From Pirellulaceae bacterium (GTDB taxonomy: Bacteria; Planctomycetota; Planctomycetia; Pirellulales; Pirellulaceae), in NCBI GenBank assembly GCA_028280445.1, contig JANQLU010000152.1, forward strand, positions 24,033 through 88,032: a stretch of 64,000 nt of DNA, read 5' to 3'. A program made the position numbers and the translations under genes. The notes beneath the pieces are model-generated. The model was not told the origin of the DNA. It searched no databases and saw nothing but the letters and a program-made list of their open reading frames with translations. Below are positions 43,770 through 53,130 of this stretch, in pieces. Within the stretch, counting starts at the first letter, position 1. Each line of letters begins with the position of its first letter.

Positions 43770-43837
43770 GGTGCCTTGGCGAGATTATAGGAAACAAGAA
43801 AATTTGGTCTCAAAAGGAGTTGTCGAGAGTTGACTTT

Positions 43838-43861
43838 GCGGCTGGCAAATCCATGAGCCGC
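43838..43861 (+). promoter_or_regulatory. Hairpin in the rpsO leader
   Basis: GCGGCT and AGCCGC (six pairs) around a 12-base loop, ending 18 bases before the rpsO start and followed by CAGGAAATTTGT. S15 autoregulates by binding its own leader in other bacteria; this hairpin is a candidate. Confidence 0.35.
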
Positions 43862-43879
43862 GATTGACAGGAAATTTGT

Positions 43880-44149
43880 ATGACGATTACGAAAGAAAGA
43901 AAAAACGAATTAGTCGGTCAGTTTAAACGAGGTGACGGCGATACCGGATCACCTGAAGTTCAAATTGCAGTTTTGACGGAGCGTATCAATAACCTGACGG
44001 CTCACATGAAAACCCACAAAAAGGACTATGCAACCCGACGCGGTTTGTTGGGATTGGTATCACGAAGACGTCGTTTGCTCGATTATCTTCGTTCGATTGA
44101 TGCTCAGCGTTATCTTGACATCATTGGCAAGCTTGGAATTCGAAAATAG
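43880..44149 (+). CDS. rpsO: 30S ribosomal protein S15
   Basis: 89 residues, the standard length. The S15 sequence is recognisable throughout (GSPEVQIAVLTERINNLTAH, LLGLVSRRRRLLDYLRSID). It binds 16S rRNA in the 30S platform. It has AGGAAA upstream of its ATG and lies in the conserved order rpsO-pnp, with a terminator-like hairpin between the two genes. Confidence 0.97.
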   Translation: MTITKERKNELVGQFKRGDGDTGSPEVQIAVLTERINNLTAHMKTHKKDYATRRGLLGLVSRRRRLLDYLRSIDAQRYLDIIGKLGIRK

Positions 44150-44160
44150 CAGTTTTGCGA

Positions 44161-44192
44161 ACGCCCAACAAAGATGGGCGTTTCTTTTTTTG
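44161..44192 (+). terminator. Hairpin between rpsO and pnp
   Basis: ACGCCCA, seven-base loop, TGGGCGT, then TTCTTTTTTT. Positioned like the partial terminator and processing site known between these genes in other bacteria. Confidence 0.8.
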
Positions 44193-44315
44193 TAGTCATC
44201 AGCGCCAGATCTCTTGGCGATCGTAGTGTTCGTTCGGATTGTCTCAAGCGGTGGCTGGCGCGTTGTTGCGCCGCAATCTTTTTTTAGTGTCTGTAAATAT
44301 TTGTAGGAATGAATC

Positions 44316-46772
44316 GTGAACGTAAAAGTAGAAAAACAAATTGGTAGTGAAGTACTTTCTTTTGAAACAGGAAAACTGGCAAAACAAGCCGCGTCGTGTG
44401 TGATCGTCAAATATGGTGAAACCGTGGTCCTCAATGCAGTGGCCACAGGCCCCGCTCGCCCGGGAACTGATTTTTTTCCGTTGACTTGTGATTATCGCGA
44501 GCGAACCAGTGCCGCTGGAAAATTTCCAGGCGGTTTTATCAAACGCGAAGGGAGACCAAGTACCAAAGAAACATTGACCGCGCGTCTGATCGACCGCCCC
44601 ATTCGACCGATGTTTGCCAAAGGGTTTTTGGACGAGGTTCAATGCCAGGCGGTTGTGCTATCCAGTGACCGACAAAATGACGGTGATGTATTGGCAATGA
44701 ACGGAGTTGCAACTGCCGTATTCGCCTCCGCCCTGCCCTTTCCCGAGCCAGTCAGTTCGATACGAATTGGACGCATCGATGGAGAGTTGGTGGCGTTGCC
44801 ATCGCACGATCAACTTGAGGAAAGTGATCTCGACCTCGTGGTTTCAGGGACCGAGTCCGCCGTCACGATGATCGAAGGGTTCGCACGCGAAATGCCAGAA
44901 GCAGAAATGCTCGAAGCCATCGAATTTGCTCACAACGTCATTAAAGACATCTGTGCTCTCCAGCGAGAGCTGCGGGAAAAAGTGGCGCCGACGACGATGG
45001 AATTCGACGCGTATAACAATAGCGAACTGCTCGATCGTCTTAAAAGCAATTACTACGACCAATTCTTGGCTGCCAAACAGATTCCTGGAAAACAGGATCG
45101 CGCCGAAGCGGTCGCTAATTTACGGCAAAAAGCCAACGATGAAATTATTCCGGATCCTGAGGCTGACGATGCCGTCACCGTGTCAGAGTTCTTTCATACC
45201 TGGCACGATTTGGAGGAGATGGTCGTCCGCAACCTGATCATTGAAGGAACTCGTTCCGACGGACGCGATCACAAAACGCTGCGGGACATCGAATGTTATA
45301 TCGACGTTTTGCCTAAGCGAGTCCACGGATCGGCCGTATTCCAACGGGGCGAAACACAAGCCTTGATCACCGTCACCCTCGGTACTTCGCGAGACGAGCA
45401 AAAAGTTGACGGGCTGTTCGAAGAGTATTCCAAGAAATTCATGCTGGATTACAACTTCCCATCGTTTTCGGTGGGTGAGTGTCGTCCCATTCGTGGGCCG
45501 GGCCGACGGGAAATTGGACACGGAGCTTTGGCAGAACGAAGTGTTAAACCGATTTTGCCCGATCCAGACAGTTTTCCTTACACAATTCGCGTGATTTCGG
45601 ACATTCTCGAATCCAATGGTTCCAGTTCGATGGCGTCGGTTTGCGGTGCCACGCTCGGTCTAATGGCCGCCGGTGTCAAAATCACCAATCCCGTTGCCGG
45701 GATCTCGGTCGGACTGGTGAAACAATCCGATGACAATTGGGTGTTGCTGACAGATATTCTCGGCGAAGAAGACCATTTCGGCGACATGGATTTCAAAATC
45801 GCCGGAACACAACGCGGGATCACTGGAATTCAGCTCGACCTCAAAATTCGCGGCATCAGCTTTGAAATTATCGAGGCGACGTTGAAGCAATCGAGAGAGG
45901 CTCGTATCGATATTCTTCGAAAAATGATTACCGCCGTTCCGAAACCGAGAGAAGGCCTTTCTGATTTCGCACCACGGCTTTTGAAACTGGAAATCAACCC
46001 CGAAAAAATCGGCATGTTGATTGGCCCCGGTGGAAAAAATATTCGCCAGATCCAGGAAAGTACGGATACGGTGATCGAAGTTACCGACGACGGTGTCGTT
46101 ACGATCGCCAGCAACGACGGTGAAATGGCCGAACGAGCCCGCAGTCAAGTCGAAGCTTGTACAGCGTCCGTCCAAATCGGCAAAATCTATGATGGAACCG
46201 TCAGCAGCATCACCGACTTTGGTGCGTTTGTTGAGATCTTGCCGGGTCGTGACGGCCTCTGCCATATCAGTGAATTGTCCGATGGCTATATCTCTGACGT
46301 GGGACAGGTTTGCGATATCGGCGATGAAATGAAAGTCAAAGTCATCGATGTCGACAATCAAGATCGTGTGAAATTGAGCCGTCGAGCCGCGCTTCAGGAA
46401 CTCGGACTGGAAGACGAGTTTGCCGTCGACGAACAAGGGGAAGAAGATTTGGGCTTCGAAGAAGAATACGAAGACGATTTTGATGATCGCGATGAACGCA
46501 ACGAGCGTGACTGGGATCGTGATCGCGATGGCGGTCGTGACGGAGAAAGCCGTGAGCCACGACGTGGTGGTCGAAACCGAGGACGTAATCGTAATGACGA
46601 CAATGACGGTGGCCGTCCTCCTCGACGTCATTCCACTCGCAGCGGCGGCGGAGGCGGTGGCAATCGCGGTGGACGTGGTGGTGGAGGCAACCGTGGTGGA
46701 AACCGTGGTGGCGGCAATCGCGGCGGTGGAAACCGGGGCAATCGCGGTGGCGGTGGTGGTCGATATCGCTAA
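44316..46772 (+). CDS. pnp: Polyribonucleotide nucleotidyltransferase with RGG tail
   Basis: 818 residues from GTG at 44316, about 100 longer than usual PNPases. The enzyme degrades RNA 3'-5' with phosphate. Two RNase PH domains (DYRERTSAAGKFPGGF, DRPIRPMF; then EGTRSDGRDHKTLRDIE, RGETQALITVTLGTS) are followed by KH (about 565-620, MLIGPGGKNIRQIQ) and S1 (about 621-695, TDFGAFVEILPG). The extension is acidic at about 708-740 (GEEDLGFEEEYEDDFDD) and then Arg/Gly-rich to the end (GNRGGGNRGGGNRGNRGGGG), an RGG-box-like RNA-binding tail. Upstream rpsO and its hairpin fit the classical operon; its own terminator follows at 46801. Confidence 0.96.
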   Translation: MNVKVEKQIGSEVLSFETGKLAKQAASCVIVKYGETVVLNAVATGPARPGTDFFPLTCDYRERTSAAGKFPGGFIKREGRPSTKETLTARLIDRPIRPMFAKGFLDEVQCQAVVLSSDRQNDGDVLAMNGVATAVFASALPFPEPVSSIRIGRIDGELVALPSHDQLEESDLDLVVSGTESAVTMIEGFAREMPEAEMLEAIEFAHNVIKDICALQRELREKVAPTTMEFDAYNNSELLDRLKSNYYDQFLAAKQIPGKQDRAEAVANLRQKANDEIIPDPEADDAVTVSEFFHTWHDLEEMVVRNLIIEGTRSDGRDHKTLRDIECYIDVLPKRVHGSAVFQRGETQALITVTLGTSRDEQKVDGLFEEYSKKFMLDYNFPSFSVGECRPIRGPGRREIGHGALAERSVKPILPDPDSFPYTIRVISDILESNGSSSMASVCGATLGLMAAGVKITNPVAGISVGLVKQSDDNWVLLTDILGEEDHFGDMDFKIAGTQRGITGIQLDLKIRGISFEIIEATLKQSREARIDILRKMITAVPKPREGLSDFAPRLLKLEINPEKIGMLIGPGGKNIRQIQESTDTVIEVTDDGVVTIASNDGEMAERARSQVEACTASVQIGKIYDGTVSSITDFGAFVEILPGRDGLCHISELSDGYISDVGQVCDIGDEMKVKVIDVDNQDRVKLSRRAALQELGLEDEFAVDEQGEEDLGFEEEYEDDFDDRDERNERDWDRDRDGGRDGESREPRRGGRNRGRNRNDDNDGGRPPRRHSTRSGGGGGGNRGGRGGGGNRGGNRGGGNRGGGNRGNRGGGGGRYR

Positions 46773-46800
46773 ACCCTGTAAACTAAAATTGCATGGAGTT

Positions 46801-46827
46801 GCCCGGCAAACGCCGGGCTTCTTTTTT
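46801..46827 (+). terminator. Rho-independent terminator after pnp
   Basis: GCCCGGC, loop AAAC, GCCGGGC, then TTCTTTTTTT; strong stem 28 bases after the pnp stop. Its presence argues against a start upstream of 46871 for the next gene. Confidence 0.9.
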
Positions 46828-46870
46828 TGTTTTCGGATTTCAACAAGCTTCAAAATTCGATTTCAATGAC

Positions 46871-47569
46871 ATGGCCGACAACGATCGATCTCACGAATCT
46901 GACGAACTGGATCAATTGAGGGTTTTGGTTCACGAAATCAAAAATCCACTTTCGGTCATCAGAATTACGATCGAAAATCTCGCTGCCGATTTCGAGGAAA
47001 TGGCAACGCCCCAGGCGCGAAATGCCATCAAGAAATTGGAGCTGGTCAACCGACAATGCACGCGTCTCGATAATTTGCTCAACGATTTTCGAGAATTTGC
47101 CAAACTAAAAAATCTTCGTTTGCAGCCTGGCAGTCTCAATGATCAAGTCTCAGGCGTACTCGATTTTTATGAACAACAGGCGCAACAACAAAACGTTGAA
47201 ATTGTTCGCTATCTCGACGCTGATTTGCCCAGCATCATGATGGATGCGCCACAATTGCAGGCCGCACTGGTGAACCTCATCAAAAATGCGATGGAGGCGA
47301 TGCCGACGGGCGGACAACTTGTCGCGCGGACCCGCGTCATCAAAACGGGAGTGGCATTGGACCTGATTGACAATGGTTTCGGGATGAAGCACGAGACATT
47401 GGTGCAAATGTTTCAACCGTTTTTTACCGAAAAAGAAAATGGTTCGGGATTGGGTTTGCCAACGGCAAAAAAAATCATCGAGGCTCACGGCGCATTGATC
47501 AATGTCAAAAGCGAAATGGATCAAGGCACTCAATTTACGATCGAGTTTCCAACACCCAAGAGAATTTAA
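46871..47569 (+). CDS. Soluble sensor histidine kinase
   Basis: 232 residues from ATG at 46871. The open frame extends upstream into the terminator, but that part is implausible. It lacks any membrane segment or sensor domain. The H-box LVHEIKNPLSVIR carries the phospho-acceptor His, the N-box is LVNLIKNAMEAMP, and DNGFGMKHETL, FFTEKENGSGLGLPTAKKI are the G1/F/G2 boxes. It resembles NtrB-type kinases. No response regulator adjoins it; the sigma-54 regulator at 59.4-60.8 kb is a possible partner, but that is speculation. ribF follows after 12 bases. Confidence 0.9.
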   Translation: MADNDRSHESDELDQLRVLVHEIKNPLSVIRITIENLAADFEEMATPQARNAIKKLELVNRQCTRLDNLLNDFREFAKLKNLRLQPGSLNDQVSGVLDFYEQQAQQQNVEIVRYLDADLPSIMMDAPQLQAALVNLIKNAMEAMPTGGQLVARTRVIKTGVALDLIDNGFGMKHETLVQMFQPFFTEKENGSGLGLPTAKKIIEAHGALINVKSEMDQGTQFTIEFPTPKRI

Positions 47570-47581
47570 AAGACGACAGCA

Positions 47582-48523
47582 GTGGAACTTATTCGGCAAC
47601 TTGATCAATTCCCCGACCACCTCAAGCATGGAGCCCTGACCATCGGTAATTTCGATGGCGTCCATCGAGGCCATGCATGTTTGATCAAACGGCTGAAAGA
47701 AATTGCCAATGACATCGGCGGTCCGACGATTGTGTTTACGTTTGACCCCCATCCCGTTCGACTTCTTCGCCCCGAAGAAACGCCGCCTCCGTTAACTTGG
47801 ACCCGGCGAAAAGCGGATTTGTTGCGAAAATTGGGCGTCGACGCTGTCGTGGCTTATCCGACGAACCTTGAAATGCTGTTTCTCACCTATCAGCAATTTT
47901 TCAACCAGATCATTTGTCAGCAAATATCGGCACGAGCGATGGTCGAAGGCCCGAATTTCTATTTCGGTAAAGATCGTGCTGGCAACGTCCAGCAGCTAAG
48001 CGAGCTGTGCCAGCAGCAAAAAATTGTGTTCGAAATCGTCGATCCGACCATTGCAGGTGACCAGATGATTTCCAGTTCCAGAATCAGAAACCTGATCCGC
48101 GACGGATCGGTCGGGCAAGCACGGGAATGTTTGACCGAACCCTATCGCATTCGGGGAATGGTCACCCACGGTGCCGCGCGTGGCAGCACGATTGGATTTC
48201 CGACTGCGAACCTCGACGCGATTGATACGTTGGTTCCCAAGTTTGGCGTTTATGCGGGGCGAGCTTATGTCGATAACCATCAATACTGGGCCGCCATTCA
48301 TATCGGTCCTAACCCAACGTTCAAAGAACTTACGACAAAAGTCGAAGTTCACATTGTCGATTTTGACGACACCATTTACGGACAGGTTTTGGAAGTCGAT
48401 TTTGTCGACCGCATTCGCGATGTCCGGCAATTTGATTCGTCCGATGAACTCGTCCAGCAGCTCCAGCTAGATGTCCAGCAGACTCGCAGGATCGCCGATC
48501 AGTACCAGGAAACAACAGAATGA
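47582..48523 (+). CDS. ribF: Bifunctional riboflavin kinase / FAD synthetase
   Basis: 313 residues from GTG at 47582. Converts riboflavin to FMN and FMN to FAD. The nucleotidyltransferase half has GNFDGVHRGH (22-31) and the ISSSRIRNLI motif. The kinase half has GAARGSTIGFPTANLDA, GVYAGRAYV and the GPNPTFKE segment, with the VEVHIVDFDDTIYGQ motif. Normal length. It overlaps the following nrnA-like gene by the four bases ATGA, and lies 12 bases after the histidine kinase, so three genes form one transcription unit. Confidence 0.95.
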   Translation: MELIRQLDQFPDHLKHGALTIGNFDGVHRGHACLIKRLKEIANDIGGPTIVFTFDPHPVRLLRPEETPPPLTWTRRKADLLRKLGVDAVVAYPTNLEMLFLTYQQFFNQIICQQISARAMVEGPNFYFGKDRAGNVQQLSELCQQQKIVFEIVDPTIAGDQMISSSRIRNLIRDGSVGQARECLTEPYRIRGMVTHGAARGSTIGFPTANLDAIDTLVPKFGVYAGRAYVDNHQYWAAIHIGPNPTFKELTTKVEVHIVDFDDTIYGQVLEVDFVDRIRDVRQFDSSDELVQQLQLDVQQTRRIADQYQETTE

Positions 48524-49515
48524 CCATCGATTGGAATGCTCTCAAGCAAGTAATTGACTCCGCTGAAACCGTTATTTTGACCAGCCACATTCGACCCGAT
48601 TGTGATGCACTGGGCAGCGAGCTAGGGATGGCGGGTCTGCTCGAGCAATTGGGAAAGCGCGTTCGCATTGTCAATGGACAGGCAACGCCACCGAATCTGC
48701 AGTTCATCGATCCAGAAAATCGAATTATGTGTGTCGGTGAAGATGTTCAGGTTTTGGAATTGATCAACGATGATTTGTTGATGGTGCTCGACACCAGTGC
48801 CTGGGCGCAACTCGGACCGATGCGAGAAGTGGTCGAGCAATTTGGCGGCAAAAAATTGATTTTCGATCACCACGTGGGTGAAGATGATCTCGGCGCGCAG
48901 CCTTTCAAAAATACAACCGCCGAAGCGACAGGGCGTTTGGTGGTCGAAGCTGCCGAACATTGGGGAGTGCCGATTACTCCGGAAATGGCAATGCCTTTGT
49001 ACGCTGCCCTGGCGACGGACACGGGCTGGTATCGATTTCCGTCGGTCAGCGCGAACACTTACCGAATTGCCGCGACGTTGGTCGATGCAGGCGCAAATCC
49101 GTCGCAGATTTATCAAGATCTGTATGAACGCCAATCCCTTGGCCGCATCCGGCTTGCTGGAGCCACACTTTCACGGATCGAAACCGAAATTGATGGGCGT
49201 TTTGCACATACCCATATTTTGAAAGAAGATTTCGAAAAAACTGGCGCTTTGCCAAGTGACACTGAGGATCTCGTTAACGCCGCCTTGGAAATCGACGGAA
49301 CCGAGTTTGCGGTCATCATGATCGAACAGCTGACCGGTGGTTTTAAAATCAGTTTTCGCAGTCGTTGTGAATTGGAATGTAACGTTGTTGCTGCAAACTT
49401 TGGCGGCGGCGGTCATCGAGCGGCAGCGGGCGCTTTTGTCAAAGGCGAATTCGCCGAGGTTAGTGAATTGGTGCTCAGCTATGTTCGGCAACAGTTCGAG
49501 GCAATTCGCAATTAA
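48520..49515 (+). CDS. DHH/DHHA1 phosphoesterase, NrnA-type
   Basis: 331 residues; ATG at 48520 overlaps the ribF stop. Members degrade nano-RNAs and 3'-phosphoadenosine 5'-phosphate (pAp). Motif I is TSHIRPDCDALGSELG (His23, Asp27, Asp29), motif III DHH at about 116-118, and the DHHA1 signature GGGGHRAAAG lies near the C-terminus. Mn-dependent cytoplasmic enzyme by family. Coupling to ribF is common in bacteria. The gene ends the transcription unit. Confidence 0.92.
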   Translation: MTIDWNALKQVIDSAETVILTSHIRPDCDALGSELGMAGLLEQLGKRVRIVNGQATPPNLQFIDPENRIMCVGEDVQVLELINDDLLMVLDTSAWAQLGPMREVVEQFGGKKLIFDHHVGEDDLGAQPFKNTTAEATGRLVVEAAEHWGVPITPEMAMPLYAALATDTGWYRFPSVSANTYRIAATLVDAGANPSQIYQDLYERQSLGRIRLAGATLSRIETEIDGRFAHTHILKEDFEKTGALPSDTEDLVNAALEIDGTEFAVIMIEQLTGGFKISFRSRCELECNVVAANFGGGGHRAAAGAFVKGEFAEVSELVLSYVRQQFEAIRN

Positions 49516-49674
49516 TCGCGATTCTAGCGATCATTCTGAAAGAGCCTGTTGGGTAAACTTTCGTCCGCACGACGCAATTGAATCATCCTAAAATTCGTCA
49601 GCTGGCAGAATTTGTGTCCGAGACGGAGACGATGCTTTCTAAACGATAGGATGTCTCTGTTTTGATCGGTGATC

Positions 49675-50358
49675 ATGAAGCTTACCTGGTGTTCCAATTG
49701 CCAGCGAAATGTACCCACGACTCCAGTGACTGGAACGAGTGATGCGCGCTGCAATCGTTGCAATCGGACGATCAATAAACAGTTTCGCCTACACGATGAG
49801 ACGTCCGCCGGCGAACGGCCCAAAAAGAAAAAGGTCAGAAAAAAATCGGTTTCAGCAAAGGACAGCCGAAAGCCAACAACAATCCGGAAACCGGCTCCAT
49901 CAAACGAATCTCATGCAGAGTCAGAGTTTCGTTTCGATCAAAGCCACCAGGGCTCAGCAGAACGGTGCAGCGACGAAACTCGTGGCGTGACCAAAACAAA
50001 GACAAACGCAGCATGGTGGTCCAAAAATTTGCCAGGTATTCCTTTGCATGCTGCAGGGTTTGGCATTTTTCTATTTTTGATCGGTCACATCATGATGACC
50101 TGGGCTTTTATCAAAGGAGCATTTACGCTTTGGTCGATCGGTAATTTAACTTTTGCGACGGCTATGGTTTTGACTTTGTGGTCACTGCTGACCAATTTCG
50201 CTTTTTACCGGCGGGACACTGAACTATTGCGACGGCGCCTGGGGAGATTGGAGCGAAAGTTAAATCAAGACAATGAGCCCAGTCCCACTCCACAGAAACC
50301 GCGCAAAATAGTCGTTCGCTCTCGAGCGAAGAAGCCAAAACAAACGACACGCGTTTAA
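49675..50358 (+). CDS. Zinc-ribbon membrane protein, function unknown
   Basis: 227 residues from ATG at 49675 (an in-frame GTG at 49669 is also possible). The N-terminal ribbon is CSNC (7-10 in KLTWCSNCQRN) and CNRC about 20 residues later, four Cys suited to zinc. A basic, disordered linker follows (RPKKKKVRKKSVSAK), then two membrane helices (AGFGIFLFLIGHIMMTW and IGNLTFATAMVLTLWSLL), a charged helix (TELLRRRLGRLERKL) and a basic tail. No named family. It converges on the OmpA-like gene so closely that the two stop codons overlap (TTAA). Confidence 0.75.
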   Translation: MKLTWCSNCQRNVPTTPVTGTSDARCNRCNRTINKQFRLHDETSAGERPKKKKVRKKSVSAKDSRKPTTIRKPAPSNESHAESEFRFDQSHQGSAERCSDETRGVTKTKTNAAWWSKNLPGIPLHAAGFGIFLFLIGHIMMTWAFIKGAFTLWSIGNLTFATAMVLTLWSLLTNFAFYRRDTELLRRRLGRLERKLNQDNEPSPTPQKPRKIVVRSRAKKPKQTTRV

Positions 50359-51320
50359 CGTCGGTACGATTCCGGATAGATGACAATTTCGATGCGGCGG
50401 TTGCGAACGTTGTTGCCTTGATACCGCGGTCGATTGTTCGCCATGGCCACATTGAACACTTGATTGCGAGGCAATCCGGAGTTCGTCAGGTAGTTGAATA
50501 CTGACAGTGCCTGAGTTGCGGTTAATTGATGCGCCGAAATGCCACCACCCAGCGGAGTATTGTCCCAATGTGCTTCGACGCCGACAAATTGATTGGGAAA
50601 GTTTCTCGAAATTGCATTAGCGAGTGAATTCAACATGTAGTTGGCTTGGTTGGAAACCTGGTAGGTTCCGGGAACAAACACGCGATCCGTTGGAATTTCA
50701 ATTCGAATGACATCGCCATCCATCCGCGTCTCGACACCTTCGACTCGTATTTGAGGGAGTTTCTGCAGCAAGCTGTTGTTTGCGCGAATCGTTGCTGATC
50801 CTGCAAATCGGGTGGGTACACCGCCCTGAGCCATTTGTGTTTTGGCCTGTGTCAATTCCTGTTCATACTGGGTTTTGATGCGCTGCAGCTGTTGTACACT
50901 GGCGGCCATGTCGCCCAATTGTTGTTTCAGTTGGTTATTGAATTCGTTGGACCGCTGCAATTGTTGTTTCAAGGATGCGAGTTCGGAATGCAGTCCGTTG
51001 TTATCGGTGTCGAATCCTCCGATGCGATTTTGCATTTCCCGAATTTGTGAATTTAAACGTGCAATTTCACGTTCGCGTTCCGAGTCAAACCGGATTTGGT
51101 TGGGGTTATTGCGTCCGCCCAAATTGGAAAACAACCCACCTGATGGGCGATAGGGAGTTCCGCGCGGGCCATTCCAATTGCGATTCCAGCCACCATCCCA
51201 ACTTCCTGCAAACGAGCCCGACGGTTGACCGAACAATCCGCCGGAGCGTTGAGGGCCTTGGCAACCAGAGAGTCCCGCGGCGACGACTAAACCTGCAATG
51301 ATCAACCAGTTTTTGAACAT
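50355..51320 (-). CDS. OmpA-like lipoprotein
   Basis: 321 residues from ATG at 51320. Lipoprotein signal with GLSGC, Cys20. A Gly/Asn/Trp-rich stretch (residues ~25-75) leads to a coiled coil (about 82-165: REREIARLNSQIREMQNRI, KQQLQRSNEFNNQLKQQL). The C-terminal OmpA-like domain is about 200-321 (VFVPGTYQVSNQANYML, HWDNTPLGGGISAHQLTATQ, NVRNRRIEIVIYP), which should bind peptidoglycan. Coiled coil plus OmpA suggests a periplasmic spacer between outer membrane and cell wall. Transcribed divergently from the amidohydrolase. Confidence 0.9.
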   Translation of the reverse strand: MFKNWLIIAGLVVAAGLSGCQGPQRSGGLFGQPSGSFAGSWDGGWNRNWNGPRGTPYRPSGGLFSNLGGRNNPNQIRFDSEREREIARLNSQIREMQNRIGGFDTDNNGLHSELASLKQQLQRSNEFNNQLKQQLGDMAASVQQLQRIKTQYEQELTQAKTQMAQGGVPTRFAGSATIRANNSLLQKLPQIRVEGVETRMDGDVIRIEIPTDRVFVPGTYQVSNQANYMLNSLANAISRNFPNQFVGVEAHWDNTPLGGGISAHQLTATQALSVFNYLTNSGLPRNQVFNVAMANNRPRYQGNNVRNRRIEIVIYPESYRR

Positions 51321-51429
51321 GACTTTGTGGAATAACAAACGCTTGAAAGTAGTTGAAAATGGGGCGGAAGTCTAACAATCTGGCCGCTGTCTGTTAAGGG
51401 CAAACAAGTGACTTGTAATTTGAGAATGG

Positions 51430-51445
51430 GTTGATCATCATCAAC
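51430..51445. promoter_or_regulatory. Palindrome in a divergent promoter region
   Basis: GTTGATCATCATCAAC: six-base arms with a four-base centre, between the divergent OmpA-like and amidohydrolase genes. It could be an operator; no second copy was seen nearby. Confidence 0.3.
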
Positions 51446-51491
51446 TCATGTCCAATGCTATCAGTCAGGCTTAACCGAAATTACCCAAACT

Positions 51492-53087
51492 ATGCGATTC
51501 CACAAAAAAGCGGCGTTGGTTGCGATTCTCGTTTCAATTTTTTCTATCACCGGGGTCAATGCCCAATCGCTGAAACCGGCTCCTGATCGCCAGGAAGGCG
51601 AGGGTTTGGGGCCATTCAAAACGTTGGTGATCAAAAATGCAATTGTCATCAACGGAACGGGTGCTCCGCCGCGTGGTCCTGTCAATATTGTCATCAAGCA
51701 AAACAAGATCGCTTCGATCGGCGGGCGTGTCGATCTGTCAAAAGCGGATCATGTGATCGATGCAACAGGAATGTACGTGTTGCCGGGGTTCATCGATATG
51801 CACGCCCACCTCGGCTCGAACAACAAAGCGCCTGAAGCGGAATATGTTTACAAATTGTGGATGGCACACGGTGTAACCACGGTTCGTGGTGTGCCGCTTT
51901 CCAGGAATGATTTCACACTCAAAGAACAACAGCGCAGCGCCGAAAACAAGATCGTTGCTCCGCGGATCATCAATTTTCAACGACCTCCGCGACAAATCAA
52001 ATCTGCAGATGCCGCCAGAAAGTGGGTTCAGCAAGCCAAACTTGACGGCGTTCAAGGGTTGAAACTCGGGGCTTATCGCCCAGAAATTATGCGCGCCCTG
52101 TTAGCAGAAGCAAAGAAGCTCAAAATGGGCAGTGTCGCGCATCTGGACCAAATGGGCGTTGCGAATATGGATGCTATGGATGCTGCTCGGCTCGGGTTGA
52201 ACACCGTAACACATTACTACGGTCATTTCGAAGCGTTGTTGAAAGACCATACGATTCAACCTTGGCCTGCTGAGCAAAATTACAACGACGAACAATTCCG
52301 TTTCGCACAAGTCGCGAGACTTTGGAACAAAATCCACCCGCCCGGCAGCAAGGAGTGGAAGGCGTATTTGGAAGAACACAAAAAACTGGGCACGGTTTTC
52401 GATCCGACCTTTACGATTTACTCGGCCAACCGTGATGTGATGCGAGCCCGCACTGCGGAATGGCACGCAAAATACACCCACCCTACTCTGTGGCGATATT
52501 TTCAACCCAGTCGTCGAGTTCACGGTTCCTATTGGTTTGACTGGACTACCGAAGATGAAATTGCTTGGAAAAATTTCTACCAAGTCTGGTTTAAACTCGT
52601 CAACGACTACAAAAAAATGGGTGGCCGGATTACCACTGGGGCCGATTCAGGTTTCATTTACGACACCTATGGTTTTGGCTATATCGAAGAACTCGAATTG
52701 CTGCAGGAAGCTGGCTTCCATCCCTTAGAGGTGTTTCAAGCAGCGACCTACAACGGCGCAAAAACACTTTTTGAACCTTCTGGCAAAGAGATTGAGTTCG
52801 GTGTTGTCCGAGCGGGTCTCATGGCAGATTTGGTGATTGTTCCTGAAAACCCATTGCAAAATATCAAGGTGTTATTTGGAACGGGAGCAGTTCGCCTCAA
52901 TGATAAAACTGGAAAACCGGAACGCGTCGGAGGAGTTCGTTGGACGATCAAAGACGGCATTGTCTACGACGCCAAAAAACTGCTCGCCGATGTAGAGCAA
53001 ATGGTTGAAAAAGCCAAGATGATGCAAAGATTGGATTTGCCTTCTCGAAGACCGAAAGATTCGAAGAAGAAAGCTTCAAAGAAGTAA
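51492..53087 (+). CDS. Secreted amidohydrolase
   Basis: 531 residues with a signal peptide (AALVAILVSIFSITGVNA). The metal-dependent amidohydrolase fold is evident: GFIDMHAHLG with His104 and His106, a Lys in GLKLGAYRPE at about 192 that fits the carbamylated-Lys position, VAHLDQMG and THYYGH with further His, and TGADSGFIYD with the catalytic Asp. The N- and C-terminal strands form the small beta domain (ADLVIVPENPLQNIKVLFG). Related proteins hydrolyse imidazolones, dipeptides or similar cyclic amides; the substrate is not decided by sequence. Exported, monocistronic, followed by repeats. Confidence 0.9.
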   Translation: MRFHKKAALVAILVSIFSITGVNAQSLKPAPDRQEGEGLGPFKTLVIKNAIVINGTGAPPRGPVNIVIKQNKIASIGGRVDLSKADHVIDATGMYVLPGFIDMHAHLGSNNKAPEAEYVYKLWMAHGVTTVRGVPLSRNDFTLKEQQRSAENKIVAPRIINFQRPPRQIKSADAARKWVQQAKLDGVQGLKLGAYRPEIMRALLAEAKKLKMGSVAHLDQMGVANMDAMDAARLGLNTVTHYYGHFEALLKDHTIQPWPAEQNYNDEQFRFAQVARLWNKIHPPGSKEWKAYLEEHKKLGTVFDPTFTIYSANRDVMRARTAEWHAKYTHPTLWRYFQPSRRVHGSYWFDWTTEDEIAWKNFYQVWFKLVNDYKKMGGRITTGADSGFIYDTYGFGYIEELELLQEAGFHPLEVFQAATYNGAKTLFEPSGKEIEFGVVRAGLMADLVIVPENPLQNIKVLFGTGAVRLNDKTGKPERVGGVRWTIKDGIVYDAKKLLADVEQMVEKAKMMQRLDLPSRRPKDSKKKASKK

Positions 53088-53091
53088 GGAT

Positions 53092-53120
53092 GTAGGGCCG
53101 GTTCCTACCGGCCGATCCAA
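53092..53120. repeat. Type C repeat, left half
   Basis: GTAGGGCCGGTTCCTACCGG then CCGATCCAA, four bases after the amidohydrolase stop; no right arm. Confidence 0.85.
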
Positions 53121-53130
53121 CGAAAGGTTT

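Noticed and set aside
45660..46853. 397-residue open frame antisense to pnp
   Set aside because: It mirrors the pnp codon pattern and the RGG-coding repeats; the product is Thr/Ala/Ile-rich nonsense, and pnp on the plus strand is certain.
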